Origin: Dryococelus australis
Lineage: Eukaryota > Arthropoda > Insecta > Phasmatodea > Phasmatidae
NCBI GenBank assembly: GCA_029891345.1
Contig: CM056994.1
Span: 141,940,457 to 142,004,456, forward strand
DNA: 64,000 bases
Direction of reading: 5' to 3'
Position 1 is the stretch's first letter; each line of letters begins with the position of its first letter. Below the pieces are notes generated by a model, which did no database searches, was not told the DNA's origin, and saw only the letters and a list, made by a program, of their open reading frames with translations. The position numbers were made by a program, and so were the translations under genes. Shown one piece after another: positions 35,560-47,754 of the stretch.

Positions 35560-37640
35560 TTTATCTTATTCCTTAATATCCTCTATTTTGTATTTTTATT
35601 AAATTCCATGAATATGACAAATATCCTGGAGAAATTTATTCTTCATTATTCCATCCCATGGTGACATTATTCCTTCCAAACTTGTAATATTTCCCCATAT
35701 TCAATTAATGCTTGGTTGAATTGTTTCATGAAAGGATCTATATTTTAATTTCTTCTTAATTTTTTCCAACAATACATTAAGGATTAACACTATTTGGCAT
35801 GAGTTCATGTAGAAGTTTTACTGTGTCTGTATTTAAATTATTATTTCGAAAGATACATTCATATTTAATGTTATATTGAAACGACGGAATTGTTTTGCAT
35901 CAATGTACATGTATCCTAGAATAATATTTTTACTGACACATAAATCGAATTTTTTTCATAAATAGAGATTTCAGTTTGTTGATTTAATATATATATTTGT
36001 AAATAAAGGTAGAATGATATTTCATACTAATATGATAATATTTATTTCTTTTATGAATTTTACCTTTGAATAAACGAAATATTCTTTTGGTGTAGGGATA
36101 TGTTTTCATACAATAATAGGTTAAAATTATTTGGAAAAGTTTTATACTTATCGCTGATATATGAAAATTCGAAGGTTCCATTTTCTCACTTCTAATCATT
36201 TTTAGAAATAGTAAAATGTTTTCTTTTTTCTCCATATAAACATGAATTAATTAAACGGGATATTTCATTTTTTTTTTTATTTATTATTTATTCTCTTCAA
36301 TACTACTATTATCATCAGGTCTGTTGGAATGATTAAGATCATTTAAAACTCCTTCTAAATGATATTTAAAATAACTTAAGTTTTCTTGTGTTGACATTTA
36401 AATGTGTTATGATTTTGCGATGATACAGCACTTCTTAATTTTTATTAATGGTGGTTTTTTTATATAAATCCCCCCTAGAAGTAGATTTTTTTATCAGAAT
36501 GAAGGTCGACGCGAATAGCTCGGGCAATTTAAATTTTTTTTATAAAAATCTTCGACTTTTATTACTATCAGACTTTTTGCATAAGTCAAAGTACGTCTAT
36601 TGTTTTTTAAATTTAAGATAAAAATGTATGGTTCCTAGAATAAATATTTATGTAAAAAAATTGTAGGTTCATCTAAATTGGTTTTAAGTTATTGAACAAC
36701 TACAACATTAGAATTTTTTAGAATTTTTTCTACTTTTGACATATTTTTTATTATTTCACCACATGAATGTAGATTATTTTTTTAATTTTGTTCAAATGTG
36801 ATTTTCCGATTACAAATAAACTGAATCAAATAGAATTACATAATTCCATTATCATTTATATTTTAATATTTCTGCATCATTATTGTTTTCATTTCTTTCA
36901 TTAATACATGGTAATATCTTAAAATATTTTTCATTCTTTTGTATAACATATTGTAGAATTAAACTTTTTAAATAATATTTTCTTGCCATACAATATATTA
37001 CCAAATTTAAAGAAGTTTTTAATATTTTGAACTGTACAACTATAATTTTATTGATATTTGTTTTATCACTAGAAACATTTTCATGACCTTTTCTGGGAGT
37101 CTCGAAGATTCCCCTTACATGTTCATTTTGATTTATTAATTTTAAAAAAATATTTAGAAACTGTTTCATTGACATAAAAATGTTTGTGTTCCAGCATCGA
37201 AAACACATTAATACGATTTAAAATCTAGTTTATGCAAATCGTCGTACAAATTCTTGTTTATATAATAACATATTTATTTCCATATTTCTTCATCATTTAC
37301 ATAAATGTGAATTTTTGTCTCTGTGTGTCAAGAGGAAATGAATTTATGTCGTTTCATTCCTTCACAATTTGTACATTTTAATTTACGATAATTTTTGTAT
37401 TTTATAGTTTTTTTAAGTTTTTTTAATGTTTTTCAGTATGTAGTTTACATAAATAATTACCAAAGTCAGCACAAAGTTCTTTTCCTTGTTTACCATCACA
37501 GAGGTTTTTATTATTTTTGTAGTAATTTCTAATACATTGACTGAATCATGTTTTTCATATATAATTGAGTTTACCTTTATTATGTTTTTGTAAATGGTAA
37601 GAATCGATATCATTTTAACTAAACTTTTTATTTTATAGTC
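35560..37640 (-). other. extremely AT-rich block with minus-strand open frames
   Basis: About 2 kb in which G and C are very scarce. The three frames over 60 residues (37613-37413, 37208-36852, 36235-35984) are all on the minus strand. A 37-residue ATG-started minus-strand frame lies at about 36394-36281 (MSTQENLSYFKYHLEGV...). Residue use is Lys/Asn/Ile-rich, as it must be at this composition, but the consistent strand in stop-prone DNA hints at decayed coding sequence. I recognise no domain. Candidates are an old AT-rich virus-like insertion or a non-coding AT island. Confidence 0.3.
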
Positions 37641-37708
37641 TCAAATTATTAAGAAACGTTCAATGTTATTCTAATTAAATTTTATTTTACATAAATAACT
37701 AGAGACCT

Positions 37709-37985
37709 GCAAAATTCGCGATATTATTTGGGGACAAGTTAAAACTGAAATACATGTAACTTTGCAATGCGTTTGTCATTGGACCATACTTTATGTGATA
37801 CGCCCTGGATGACTCTGCACCAATAAAGGGATACTTCACAATAGTGTGTTCCAAATACGTGTAGTTCAGTTATTGAGGGAGCGACTTCACCTCTATGCAT
37901 CAGCGAATGAAGAAACGACGCCGGCTCTAGTGCATAGAGTACTGTGAAGTTCAGCTTGATGCCAAATAATAACGCGAATTTGGCA
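37709..37985. repeat. foldback MITE with TTCGCG terminal repeats
   Basis: AAAATTCGCGATATTATTTGGGGAC (37711 on) pairs with the reverse complement of GATGCCAAATAATAACGCGAATT (37958-37980). A second inverted pair lies inside: TTCACCTCTATGCA near 37886 and TGCATAGAGTACTGTGAA near 37931. There is no coding content. Length and structure fit a miniature inverted-repeat transposable element. Confidence 0.7.
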
Positions 37986-37989
37986 TGTC

Positions 37990-39185
37990 CCTATAAATAA
38001 CAATTGATCCAATGCTAAACAATATAAACAACTCAACCGAATTTAGAAAAGTAAAAGAGTTACAGTTCAATAAAAATTTTAAATATAAGATTTTCAAGTT
38101 ACTGAGAGTTTAAGGTAGAACTTAACGTGTCTTTTTGGCACTCAATATAAATAACTTTACCATATAAGTGTACCAAATTGTAGATCAATTGGAAGTTATT
38201 AGTAATAAGAAATATGTTCTCAGATTAAAATGTTTTAAAACTTTGACGGATCAGCCAATGCATGCCATTTAATTTTCTATTTTAGGAATCGTTATGTTGT
38301 TGAAAAATAATATTTTTTATTCTATTTTCTTAGAGTAGCAGCAATATGAATCAGCTACAATGAACAATAATGGGAGTTTACGTTGGCACATGTTCGTAGG
38401 AGAAATTAGGTATTTTGCTTGAAAAAAAGGGGGGGCATAGGGAAAGTTGTGGAAGATATGAGGAGATAGTCTAAAGTATTTTTCGGATATTTAGGTTATA
38501 TAGTTATAATACTTATTTACATAATTTTTCTCCTATATTCTCTTTTATCGTTTTTGAAAATATCTTATATAGCAATATATTATATTAATATTATTCCTTT
38601 ATCTAAGTAGGTTTTCAATATACATATTTTGTTTCCATGAAATTTGCTAGAAATTTTTTTCTCCTCACTTTTTTTTTAACTTTCCCATTTTCATCTTTAA
38701 TCATTTCAACGATTCCATTAAATTTATTACCTTGAGGTTCCGTGTTTATTTATGCCAAAAAAAATTTTAACGATAAAAAATCTGACTTTGCCACTGTAAT
38801 AAGGGATAACCTAACTACTAGATTAAATTGCATCTTAAAATTTAACAAGAATTTATTGATATAACCAGATACCCAACTTTCCTCAATCTGGGTGCAATTA
38901 ATTATTAAATAATTTATTAAAAGCTGAGTTGGTAGGTAGGACCTGTCGTCTTGTTGAAGGTAATATAATTATAGATGAAACGAGAAACATATTCAATAGC
39001 AACGACACAATTAGAAATACACATGTGCCTCACGGACTCAAATGCACATAACTTCGTACCATAAGATAGAGTGTAATGAACTGCATTACGGAATTCGGAT
39101 TAAAGGCATCAACTTCGCTGTATTCTGTCTAATGTTTCGAATGATAAGGATTAATTAATTAATTAAAATAGTTACACGGCCCTCA
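37990..39185. other. unannotated AT-rich stretch
   Basis: I see no gene or repeat beyond T/A homopolymer runs. Confidence 0.5.
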
Positions 39186-39189
39186 TTTG

Positions 39190-42100
39190 GAAAATAAGTG
39201 AGTGAGCACTTTAAACTTGCAAGTTTACGGAGGCCGCTGTAACACTACTTATGTGAAGAATTTGGTGGAAATCGGTTGATTGGTTCCTGAGATATGGCAT
39301 AAAACCTCCATATTTTTCATGTGATTCACTTCGTAAATGGAGGACAAAAAGAACATTCGATAATTGTAAACTGCCAGTATACAAAGTTTATTAATACAGG
39401 ATTACATAGTTTCGAAAATATAGTACACTTGGATAAAATTATTTTACAGCCGATATTCTGAAGATAAGTGCCTGTGATACTTAAACATAGACTTATTTGT
39501 TTTCCTTAGTATAAAACACCTTCATTGCCAAATCAGGTAAGAATGGTTTGAGTGTTTTCAAAGATATGTCATAAAAATTAATTAATATTGTGGGGCTAAC
39601 TTACAGACTGCCAAGGAAATGAGGTACTGTATAGACAAGCTTGATGATTGTAATACATAACGCCAGCATACAAAGTTAATGAGAAGTTAATTTCGGTAGT
39701 AAAATGTACTGATCTAAAATATTTATATAGCTAGAATTTTGAAAATAAGTACCTGGCATACTTAAACCATACTCGTTTACATCACCTTCTGCAGTATAAT
39801 TTTTTTGCCAAATTTGGTAGGAATCTGCAAATTGTTTCCCGAGCTATCACATAAAAACTTTATTTTCCATGCGGTATATCTTACCAAACGGAAGGAAAAA
39901 GAAGCTCCTTTTAGACGCATTGGATAGTTAAAGTATATAGTGCCAGCACACAAAATTAAGTTGAGAATGATTTCAATGTTTCGGTGATATAGCAATCTAA
40001 GCTAAAACAGTTTAATGACAGCATTTCGATAATAAGTCTCAGATGTACATTGCTTTTAATTATTTTACATCATCTGCCACAGTAATATATGTTTGTCAAT
40101 TTTTTCCCGAGATATGACATAAAATTTCTTTATTCATGTTGTCCTATCTTACACTATGGTGGGCAAAAGATGTTCTCAGTAGACACTGTTGATAGTTGTA
40201 ATATCTACTGCCAGAATTAAAAGTTAAATTGGAATCTATTGCATAGTTTCGACGATAAAGAATTATATGCTGAAATAGTTTTGTGTATGGCATTTCGAAT
40301 AAAAAGTGTTAAGCATACTTAAAACAAACAATTTAACATACTCTGCCACATTACAACTTGTCTGCAAAAATTTGTTAGAGATTGGTCAATTATTTCCCGA
40401 GTTATGGCATAAAAATTTATTTATTCGTGTGGTTCTGTCTTACAATATGCGGACGTAAAATTTTCATTTAGAAACATTGGAGAGTTGCTATATATATATA
40501 TCATACGAAGCAAAATTGGAATATATGACATGGCTTCAACTTTATAACATTCTAAGCTTAGAGAGTTATATGGCCGCATTTTGAAAATAATTGTCTGATA
40601 TTTCTTAAACATTACATAAAATAACAAATGCCTCATTAATACTTGTTTGCCTAATTTTGTAGGAATCTGTTATTTGTATCCCGAATTATTGCATACAAAA
40701 TATATTTCTTCAAATATGGCACTATCACACGAAATGCCTTACAAAGGTGGCTACTTTTTGGCATATATGATAATTGCAATAATACTTCAAACATACATAT
40801 ACTGGTCAACATATTTTAAACTGTAGAAAAAAATATACGAAATAAAATAAAATATATTTGTACGGCTGCGATTCCGAAAATAAGTACTTAATCAAGTTTA
40901 TTAACTTACGTTCACCTGATCTGTCATAGTTTTACTGACATGTCAAATTGTTCTAGAATTGGGTTGACCATTTTCTAAAAATAATGAAAAATATTTCTTT
41001 CTAATTTTGTGCTATCTTACAAAATGGAGGACTAACAACAATACTTATCTTTACAGTTAATGTTCACACGATTTTCTACCAGCACTCAGCAGTTTATTTA
41101 AATTTGTTGAATTGATCTCATAATATGTCGTATTAACAAAAGTATTAAAATTGTCGCCATTTCTAAAATAATTTCCCTGCATAGCAAACAATTATAAAAC
41201 CCAGACCTCTTAATTCAGTATTGTAAATGTACCGAGATTGGTGAAATTTTGTTGACACATTCAAAAATTGAAAGATGGGACACATACATTCCAACACGCC
41301 AAACCACACACACTCACACATACACACAAGGAAAGTGATCCTTTTTGCCTTTCTTTCCTTCAGAAAAAGAGTTTTAAAAATGGGATGGGTAAATAGCTCA
41401 AAAAAGAAATACGCCATTTTTTTTTCATCGGACATATATGCAGTGATTGAAAAGAAAATATAAAAACAATATAGTAACATATATATAAATATACAGTTGC
41501 TGATGTAACTAACGAGCCTACTCTCCTCTACATGGACGCAAATTATTTGTAATGATATTCTTAAAGATTAGATAATATGCAGGACTTGATATATTTCGTT
41601 GACAGCAATAATATTAGCAACAAATATATGCAACAGCGCCGGGACAATAACATACAAACACGAGCATTGCCTGGGACTCGTACCAAAGAAATGTAATGAA
41701 ATAAAATATAGTGTAATTAACTAAATCGCGGGGGTAGGATTCGAAACATAAATTTCGGATATAATCTTACTAATATTTTCAATAATAGGGTTCACTAACT
41801 TTAATTGTATACACGGCCAACATATTAGTGTGTGAGGTAATTAAATCACGTAAGTTTACATGGCCTACCATAGCGCTACATTTGTAGAATTCAATGGAAA
41901 TTGCTTGATTGGTCCCCGAGATATTGCATAAAATCTTATTTTCTTATTCGTTACCGTCATACAAAATTTTCTATAAAAATTATACTAAAATTATAACAGA
42001 TAGTGTTAGCATACAAATTTTGGTTGAATATGATTAAAAGGCTAAATAGCTATGCCACATACACATATAACTAGTTATAGGGCTGCGATTTCGAATATCA

Positions 42101-42303
42101 ATGTATGGCACTACTTATATCATGTAACTTTATATGGACTTCTGTAGCACTACTATTGTGCAAAATTTGGTAAAAATTGTTTGAATTGCTTCGCAAATTA
42201 GGCAAAATGTTATATCTTTTCACGTGGCACAATATTCTAAAGTCGCAGGAAAAGGTTATATCTGCACTTATAATTTATGCTTCTTCTGAATACTGTGTAC
42301 AAA
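39190..42303. repeat. degenerate about 280 bp satellite array, copy B (left part)
   Basis: The block GAGATATGGCATAAAA and its variants recurs near 39289, 39560, 39840, 40112, 40399, 40683, (40975), 41920 and 42190, which gives spacings of about 271-291 bases. Each unit also holds a CAGTATACAAAGTTTA-type block and an ATTTTGAAAATAAGTGCCTG-type block. 41163-41800 is too diverged to follow and includes a CACACA patch. It is the same family as 12700-14950. Units share no long open frame. Confidence 0.75.
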
Positions 42304-44833
42304 CCCCAGTAGCAACTTTTTGTTGGCCCAACATTGACCTAACGTCTGTCTCTAGGGAAATTGGCCCAACGTCATAATGCGACTCGGTTCAATGTTGGCC
42401 CAACGTGTATTTTTTCGTTGGCTGCAAAATGAAATATGACGTTCAGCCTACATTATTACGCCAACGAAAGTATGTGGTGTTCTCAGCACTTTCCAAAATC
42501 CTCTTCCTTTCAAACATATGTGATATCAATAAAAAAGCAAAGTGATTGTTTTTTGGCTTCACTTCAATTTATCTTATGACGGAAACCCAACAACTAAATA
42601 ATGATAGTATTACTTTGGTTATTCGTAGTATTCTTATCGTTTACTAAATAATATTCTTTTCTATTTCAGAAAGGCGTTCGCACAATCATTTATCTGCAGT
42701 TAGCAATGTTTTGCGAAGATGTGTTATTGCATACATAATGCCAATTAATAAACAACAATGTGCCAATTTGATTACCATTGTTTTAAATAAATTTTACCCA
42801 ATAACAAAAAAATTGTAAAAACACATTAACCGTATACTTATTCATTACATACCAATTCACATTACGACCTGAAAAATCCAATGAAAATTCCGGGATTCGA
42901 ACCCACGACCCTTTTATTAGCAGCCCGACATATTAGCCACCAGACTACTGCAACATGTTATACACAAGACTATTCTAAATTGTATTCTCCAGTACAAAAA
43001 TAGGAATGTATCATTTTCCAGTTCGAATATACAATGTTGGCTCAACATACAAAAGTCTAGTGAATTACCAACTATGTCTACCAACGTGCTGTCATCAATC
43101 AGCCATCACTGACCATAACAATCTATTTGAAACAAAAATAATATGCAATTAAAACCTAACTGGTAAGCAAATATGAAAATTTATTGATAATTTTTTTATC
43201 CCATATATTATATTTAGTATTGTTGGAAATATGTAAGTTACGTAATATTGACCAAACTGGCCAATAAACTAAAGAAAAAGTACCAATTGTAAACTGTTTT
43301 TCTGACTGATAATGTCTCCAACATTATCCCAACATGAGACCAACAAACCCCATTTCAAAGAAAAATGGTCAGTTATGTGAAAAATCTTTTCACTTCATTA
43401 AATGCAGTTAAAAAGCATTTTTTTCATTAATAACACACATTTTCTAATGTTGACTTAAAGTGATGGTTATACAGTACGTTGGCAGAACGATGTTTATTAG
43501 TTGACATTATGTGTGAAAAAAAAAATTCGCAAAACATTGCTAACAGGGGATAAAATATACACAAAATAAAAAAAAAACCCAAAACCTTCAAACCGCATTG
43601 TGGTTGTCTGATTGATATAGCATATGTTTGAAAGAAAGGGAGGTTCTTATGTTGGGCCAACTTATGATTTCCAACTTGGCCTAATGCCAGAGTAAGACGT
43701 TTTAGCCAACGTTTGGCCAACAAGAATTTTATGTATGTCTACCAACTAGTTGCCAGCAATCAGCCAACCACGTCTATCAATATCTATTTGAAATACAATT
43801 ATTTTATATATTAAAAAACCAAATGTTTAACTAAACATGAAAAATTATGTTTCATTCTTATCCCAAAATTTCTATGGAGCATTGTTAAAATTATGCTGGT
43901 TATACAACGTTGGCCCAACTAACGAAAAATTACCAAACCCTAATCGTTTATTCCCAAAATTGTTTATAGTTAAACCCAACTGAACATATGAAATAAAAAT
44001 GCTCAGTATCGTGAACAACATTTATATCTCATAAAATAGAGGAAATAGCCATTGTTTTCATTGCGAAAAATAACTATTGCCTGAATTTCACATTAAAGTG
44101 TTGGTTGTACAACGTTGGTCCAACATATATATTAATACCAATTAACAACTGTATATATATCAACTTGCTGCCAACAATCAGTAAAACTCGACCGATAAAT
44201 TAAATTTCAAAGAAAAACATTTATTTATTAAAAAACTTAAATTTTAAGCAAACAATAAAAGTGATTCCTGTTTTATTCCAAAAATTGTATTGACCATGAT
44301 TGGAAAAATATTCGTTTCTCAATGTTAGCCCAAATAAAAATAAATACCACGCGGCAACTGTTTGGTTACGAATATAGTGCCAACATAAAACCCACTACAA
44401 ATATTTCAAAGAAAAATTTGCAGTAGCGTGAAAAACATCTGTGTTACATAATATGCGGAAAGGAACATTGCTTTAGATAACTATATCTATTCCCTAGCTA
44501 TATCATAAAATGTCGGTTTTATAATTATTCCCAACATAAATATACATACACATTACCAACAGTATGCTATGCCTGCCTACTTGTTGCGAACATTAGGCCA
44601 ACCATTTTAAAGTTTTCAAAATATGCTCTTCGAACAAGTGAAATGTTTTGATATAGAGAGGTGCTGAAGTAGGTTTTTCGAAAATATCTCATTAAAATTT
44701 TCGAATAACATGTTTCGTTGGCATATAATGTTAGGCCAACGTTGCATTCATGTATGTTTTCCATCCAAATGTATTGCCAACCTCTCCAGCCAAATGCCAC
44801 GCGTTGGCCCAACATATGTTGCTACTTGGGGAG
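42304..44833. mobile_element. 2.5 kb TIR element with internal GTTGGCCCAAC repeats, family unknown
   Basis: The left end reads CCCCAGTAGCAAC, then TTTTTGTTGGCCCAAC. The right end, reverse-complemented, reads CCCCAAGTAGCAAC, then ATATGTTGGGCCAAC. The element splits a satellite unit: GTGTACAAA on its left and AGTTTGATTAAAT on its right rejoin as the unit's own GTATACAAAGTTTATTAA, leaving at most one duplicated base. Inside, TTGGCCCAAC-like palindromes occur over a dozen times, and partial units of about 415 bases recur (TTGCTGCCAACAATCAG-type blocks near 43737, 44157 and 44573). A longer inverted pair links 42497-42730 and 43525-43645. No transposase is visible, so it is non-autonomous. The near absence of a target duplication does not fit Tc1, hAT or piggyBac. 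Confidence 0.75.
42890..42965 (-). repeat. tRNA-like segment inside the TIR element
   Basis: On the minus strand GTAGTCTGGTGGCTAATATG gives an A-box-like half and GGGTTCGAATCCCGG a perfect B box, about 40 bases apart. An acceptor stem is not evident. It is a SINE head or tRNA pseudogene carried within the 42.3-44.8 kb element. Confidence 0.6.
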
Positions 44834-45240
44834 TTTGATTAAATGTAGTCGAAATATTTAATATATATAATATGCTAACATAAATTAATATATTAACGTC
44901 GTAGGAAAGCCTACTGCACCAAAAACATTTCAGTATACACACACTACTGTAGCACTTAGTGCATAAAAAATTGTTGGGAATAGGTTGATTTCTCCTCGAG
45001 ATGTGGCATTAAAATATTCATTTTTGAATTGCCAATCTTCATAAAGGCAGAACAAAAAGTTTATGTATTAGGACATTCGATGTTTTTCGTTGGTAGGCCT
45101 TGCTGCCAGTAAACACAGTTATTTAAACTCGGCTACATAGTTTCATAAATATAGAGGCTATTTGGAAATAAGTGTCTTGGATATTAAAAACTTATTAATT
45201 AATATGAACTGCCATAACTTATTTGCCAAATCAGGAATAA
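44834..45240. repeat. satellite array, copy B (right part)
   Basis: The array resumes directly after the TIR element, with CTACTGTAGCACTTAGTGCATAAAA near 44943, GAGATGTGGCATTAAAATATTC near 44999 and TTTGGAAATAAGTGTC near 45158. These are the same block types, in the same order, as left of the element. Confidence 0.7.
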
Positions 45241-45249
45241 ATAGTGTAG

Positions 45250-45840
45250 TAAATAAATAAGGTTCCTTCGGGGACAAGGGCTGAGGCTCATGGAGCCAAT
45301 GTCACCGACCACCATGTTGTATTCCCGAACTTCCTGCTCTGTCATTCTGGTCACACAACAGTTATAATGGATTCTGCCGTCTTGTGGCCAGTATGTCGCC
45401 ATCTTTGTAGCCAGTATGCCGTCATCATGCACCGCAATTTTGTTAACCATTAAGTCATTTTTTCATGCTCTTGCATTCCGAGGGTTTTCTCCGAGTGCTC
45501 CCACTATTTTCTACTTTGCATTCTTTATTTCTCTTTCTTTCCTTCATTCCTTTCCATCTCCGCCCTTTAATTTGCTTCTCTCCCATTCATTCGCCATTTG
45601 TTAATATGTTACTGGAGTCCACCATATTTGTTTACATACATGGATAATCTCATCTTTGTTTTTTCGTTGGTCATTTGTGTCCCACATTAGTTCTGGAATT
45701 GACTGCTAGGAGCATTGCCGTCTGAATTCTGGCATTGGCTGCTATGTGGCGTGCCAGTCTTCTATTAGTCGATCTCGCATTTGTCGCATGGGCTAAGCCG
45801 CCTTATTGGTGCTAGAGTTATAGCTTGGGGCGCTACTTCT
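45250..45840. other. GC-richer stretch, possible SINE body
   Basis: Holds a two-copy short repeat (GTGGCCAGTATGTCGCCATC / GTAGCCAGTATGCCGTCATC, 45396-45425) and no gene. The part from 45670 up probably belongs to the SINE whose tRNA-like head follows at 45845-45950 on the minus strand. Confidence 0.4.
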
Positions 45841-45844
45841 TTTT

Positions 45845-45950
45845 AGAACTCAAAATACCATATATAATGGTGTGGGATCGAACTGCCGGACCCTGGGTCG
45901 CCCGACTAAAGCCTTAGACTAATCGGCTTTTGCGACATGCGCTGGGATAA
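45845..45950 (-). repeat. tRNA-derived SINE head
   Basis: The minus strand reads AAAGCCGATTAGTCTAAGGC, then TTTAGTCGGGCGACCCAGGG and TCCGGCAGTTCGATCCC. The A box (GATTAGTCTAAGG), an extended variable-arm-like region and the B box (AGTTCGATCCC) resemble a Leu/Ser-class tRNA with a long variable arm. The stems are imperfect, so this is a SINE head or pseudogene. Confidence 0.55.
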
Positions 45951-46198
45951 GATTTTATAATAAGTATATAGTTTGGAGACTAATAAATAACATCTCGTGT
46001 CTCATTAAAGACATTAGATTTTTATTTCTTATATCATTCTAAGAGTTATTATTTCCAAATCAATATTTTTTTTTTGTATTTATTTTTTAACATTTACAAA
46101 TATTAACTTTTATATATAATATTAACTTTGAAGTTTCATGTATAATATATTATTATAATATTTTTATTATTTTGGTTTAATTTGAATATATGTTATTT

Positions 46199-46740
46199 AG
46201 TTTTAATTAACATACTTTTTTTAGGTATTTAATGATTTAATATAATTTTTTATATATAGTATATTTTATTTAACTTTTTAAATAACTGCATTAAGTGATG
46301 TGTCTACAGATTCATATTTTTCCAGGAGTTAAGAAAATGTGGTTAGCAAAATATATATTATTACGTGACTACGACCAGTGCCTTATTGGATGTTTATAAG
46401 CTTACATAAAATATGTATTTGTAAATACTGTATATGCCAAGTGTTATATATTATGAACATTGGTTATTCACAGTTTTTCGATTTTTATTTAAGTACAATA
46501 TTTATTTTGACTATCCCAGACTAATATATTTACATGTATGGACTATGTAACCTAAGTTGTATTTAGGAAATATTTCCTACCATTATGCTAGTACTTGTGA
46601 AGTTTTTTTGAAAACACCGTCCCATAATCATACATAACATTTCAGTATCCACTTTATGTAACCTAACCATCATGTAAGAACTCTTAATACATATTTTATT
46701 TCTCTCGACATTCACTTACCCTAACTACCACACTCTAGCC
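46199..46740 (+). repeat. left terminal inverted repeat of the Polinton fossil
   Basis: Pairs by reverse complement with 54110-54707. Shared blocks, in order from the outside, are AACATACTTTTTTTAG, AAGTGATGTGTCTACAGA, TTATTCACA...TTTTCGA, GACTATCC, TTTCCTACC...ATGCTAG, GTATCCAC, and TAACCTAACCATCATGTA. About a quarter to a third of positions differ by eye. The exact outer end and any target-site duplication are not resolved. Confidence 0.7.
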
Positions 46741-46744
46741 TCAT

Positions 46745-47740
46745 CGCCAGAGCCCTCTTCACCGCTCCTTCTAACAGTCTTATTTAACAACCATATCGAT
46801 AATAAAATAGTACTAAATACCAAATATATAACACCTTTCACCATGACATTAGCTTGCCACATTCATGTTATTAACAATACAGGTTATATCCACCACCATA
46901 CCTCAGAATTACTGATCAATAATAGCATTCAACTATAATGACTGCAATTTCAGCCACTCTAACTTCACCAATCACACATAATTATAAACAAGCTATACCA
47001 GCAGCCGAGCCTATCAAATATTGAATCACTAGGGGTTTAGCCCGTGACAGTGTTTTCAGTATGGTCACGTGCCTAGAATATTTACACTGTAAAAAAAATT
47101 GGTTTTCATAAAAAGACTGACAAATTAGTTTTTGATATTTGTCTATCCACTGGGCCACTGTGGCCTCACTTGGAATAGCTCTAGCCACTTGACCACTGAG
47201 GCCCCACTTATTTAACTCAACATTGAAGCGAGTCATTTGGAGTAAACAAAAATGATATTCCATTACTTTTATATATCTATGCTATAATCTCTATGCATTA
47301 ATACAAAACTTCCATAAGAATAAAGTAATTAAAAAGTGAGCTTTTTAGGGCCAAAAGTCATAATTGCGTAATCTGATCTTGCTGAAATTCTATATTGACA
47401 TATAATTGACCCTGAGGATTCGCTCTGCAAAATTTACAGAACTTCTGTTGAGTTTCAAGGGACTTTGAAGTACTACAGATGGACAGACATACATACAGGC
47501 AGAGATCGTCCTATTATATAATAGGATTAGCTCCAGTCGTGGTAACATAAGATCCATACTATTAAATTAACAATCTATCACACCCATATCGTGTAATTTC
47601 GAAGATACCATCCGATTATACTAAATAAACATACCAGCTAATCATTATAACTAAACTACCCAACCAACCATTGCACTCTTACAAACCAATTACACAAATA
47701 TACCATTCTCCCCACACCATCGATAAAACGCTCATATGCA
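46745..47740 (-). repeat. AC-rich insertion, relative of the giant inverted-repeat family
   Basis: TTTAACAACCATATCGATAA at 46784 and ACCATGACATTAGCTTGCC match 4565-4650 of the left arm, in the same orientation. CCATACC-type patches resume at 47530-47740. Between them (about 47000-47520) lies another insertion ending in GACAGACATACATACAGG and CCTATTATATAATAGGATTAG, a tail pattern often seen at the ends of old transposons. No gene is visible. Confidence 0.55.
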
Positions 47741-47754
47741 TACGCCATATATAT

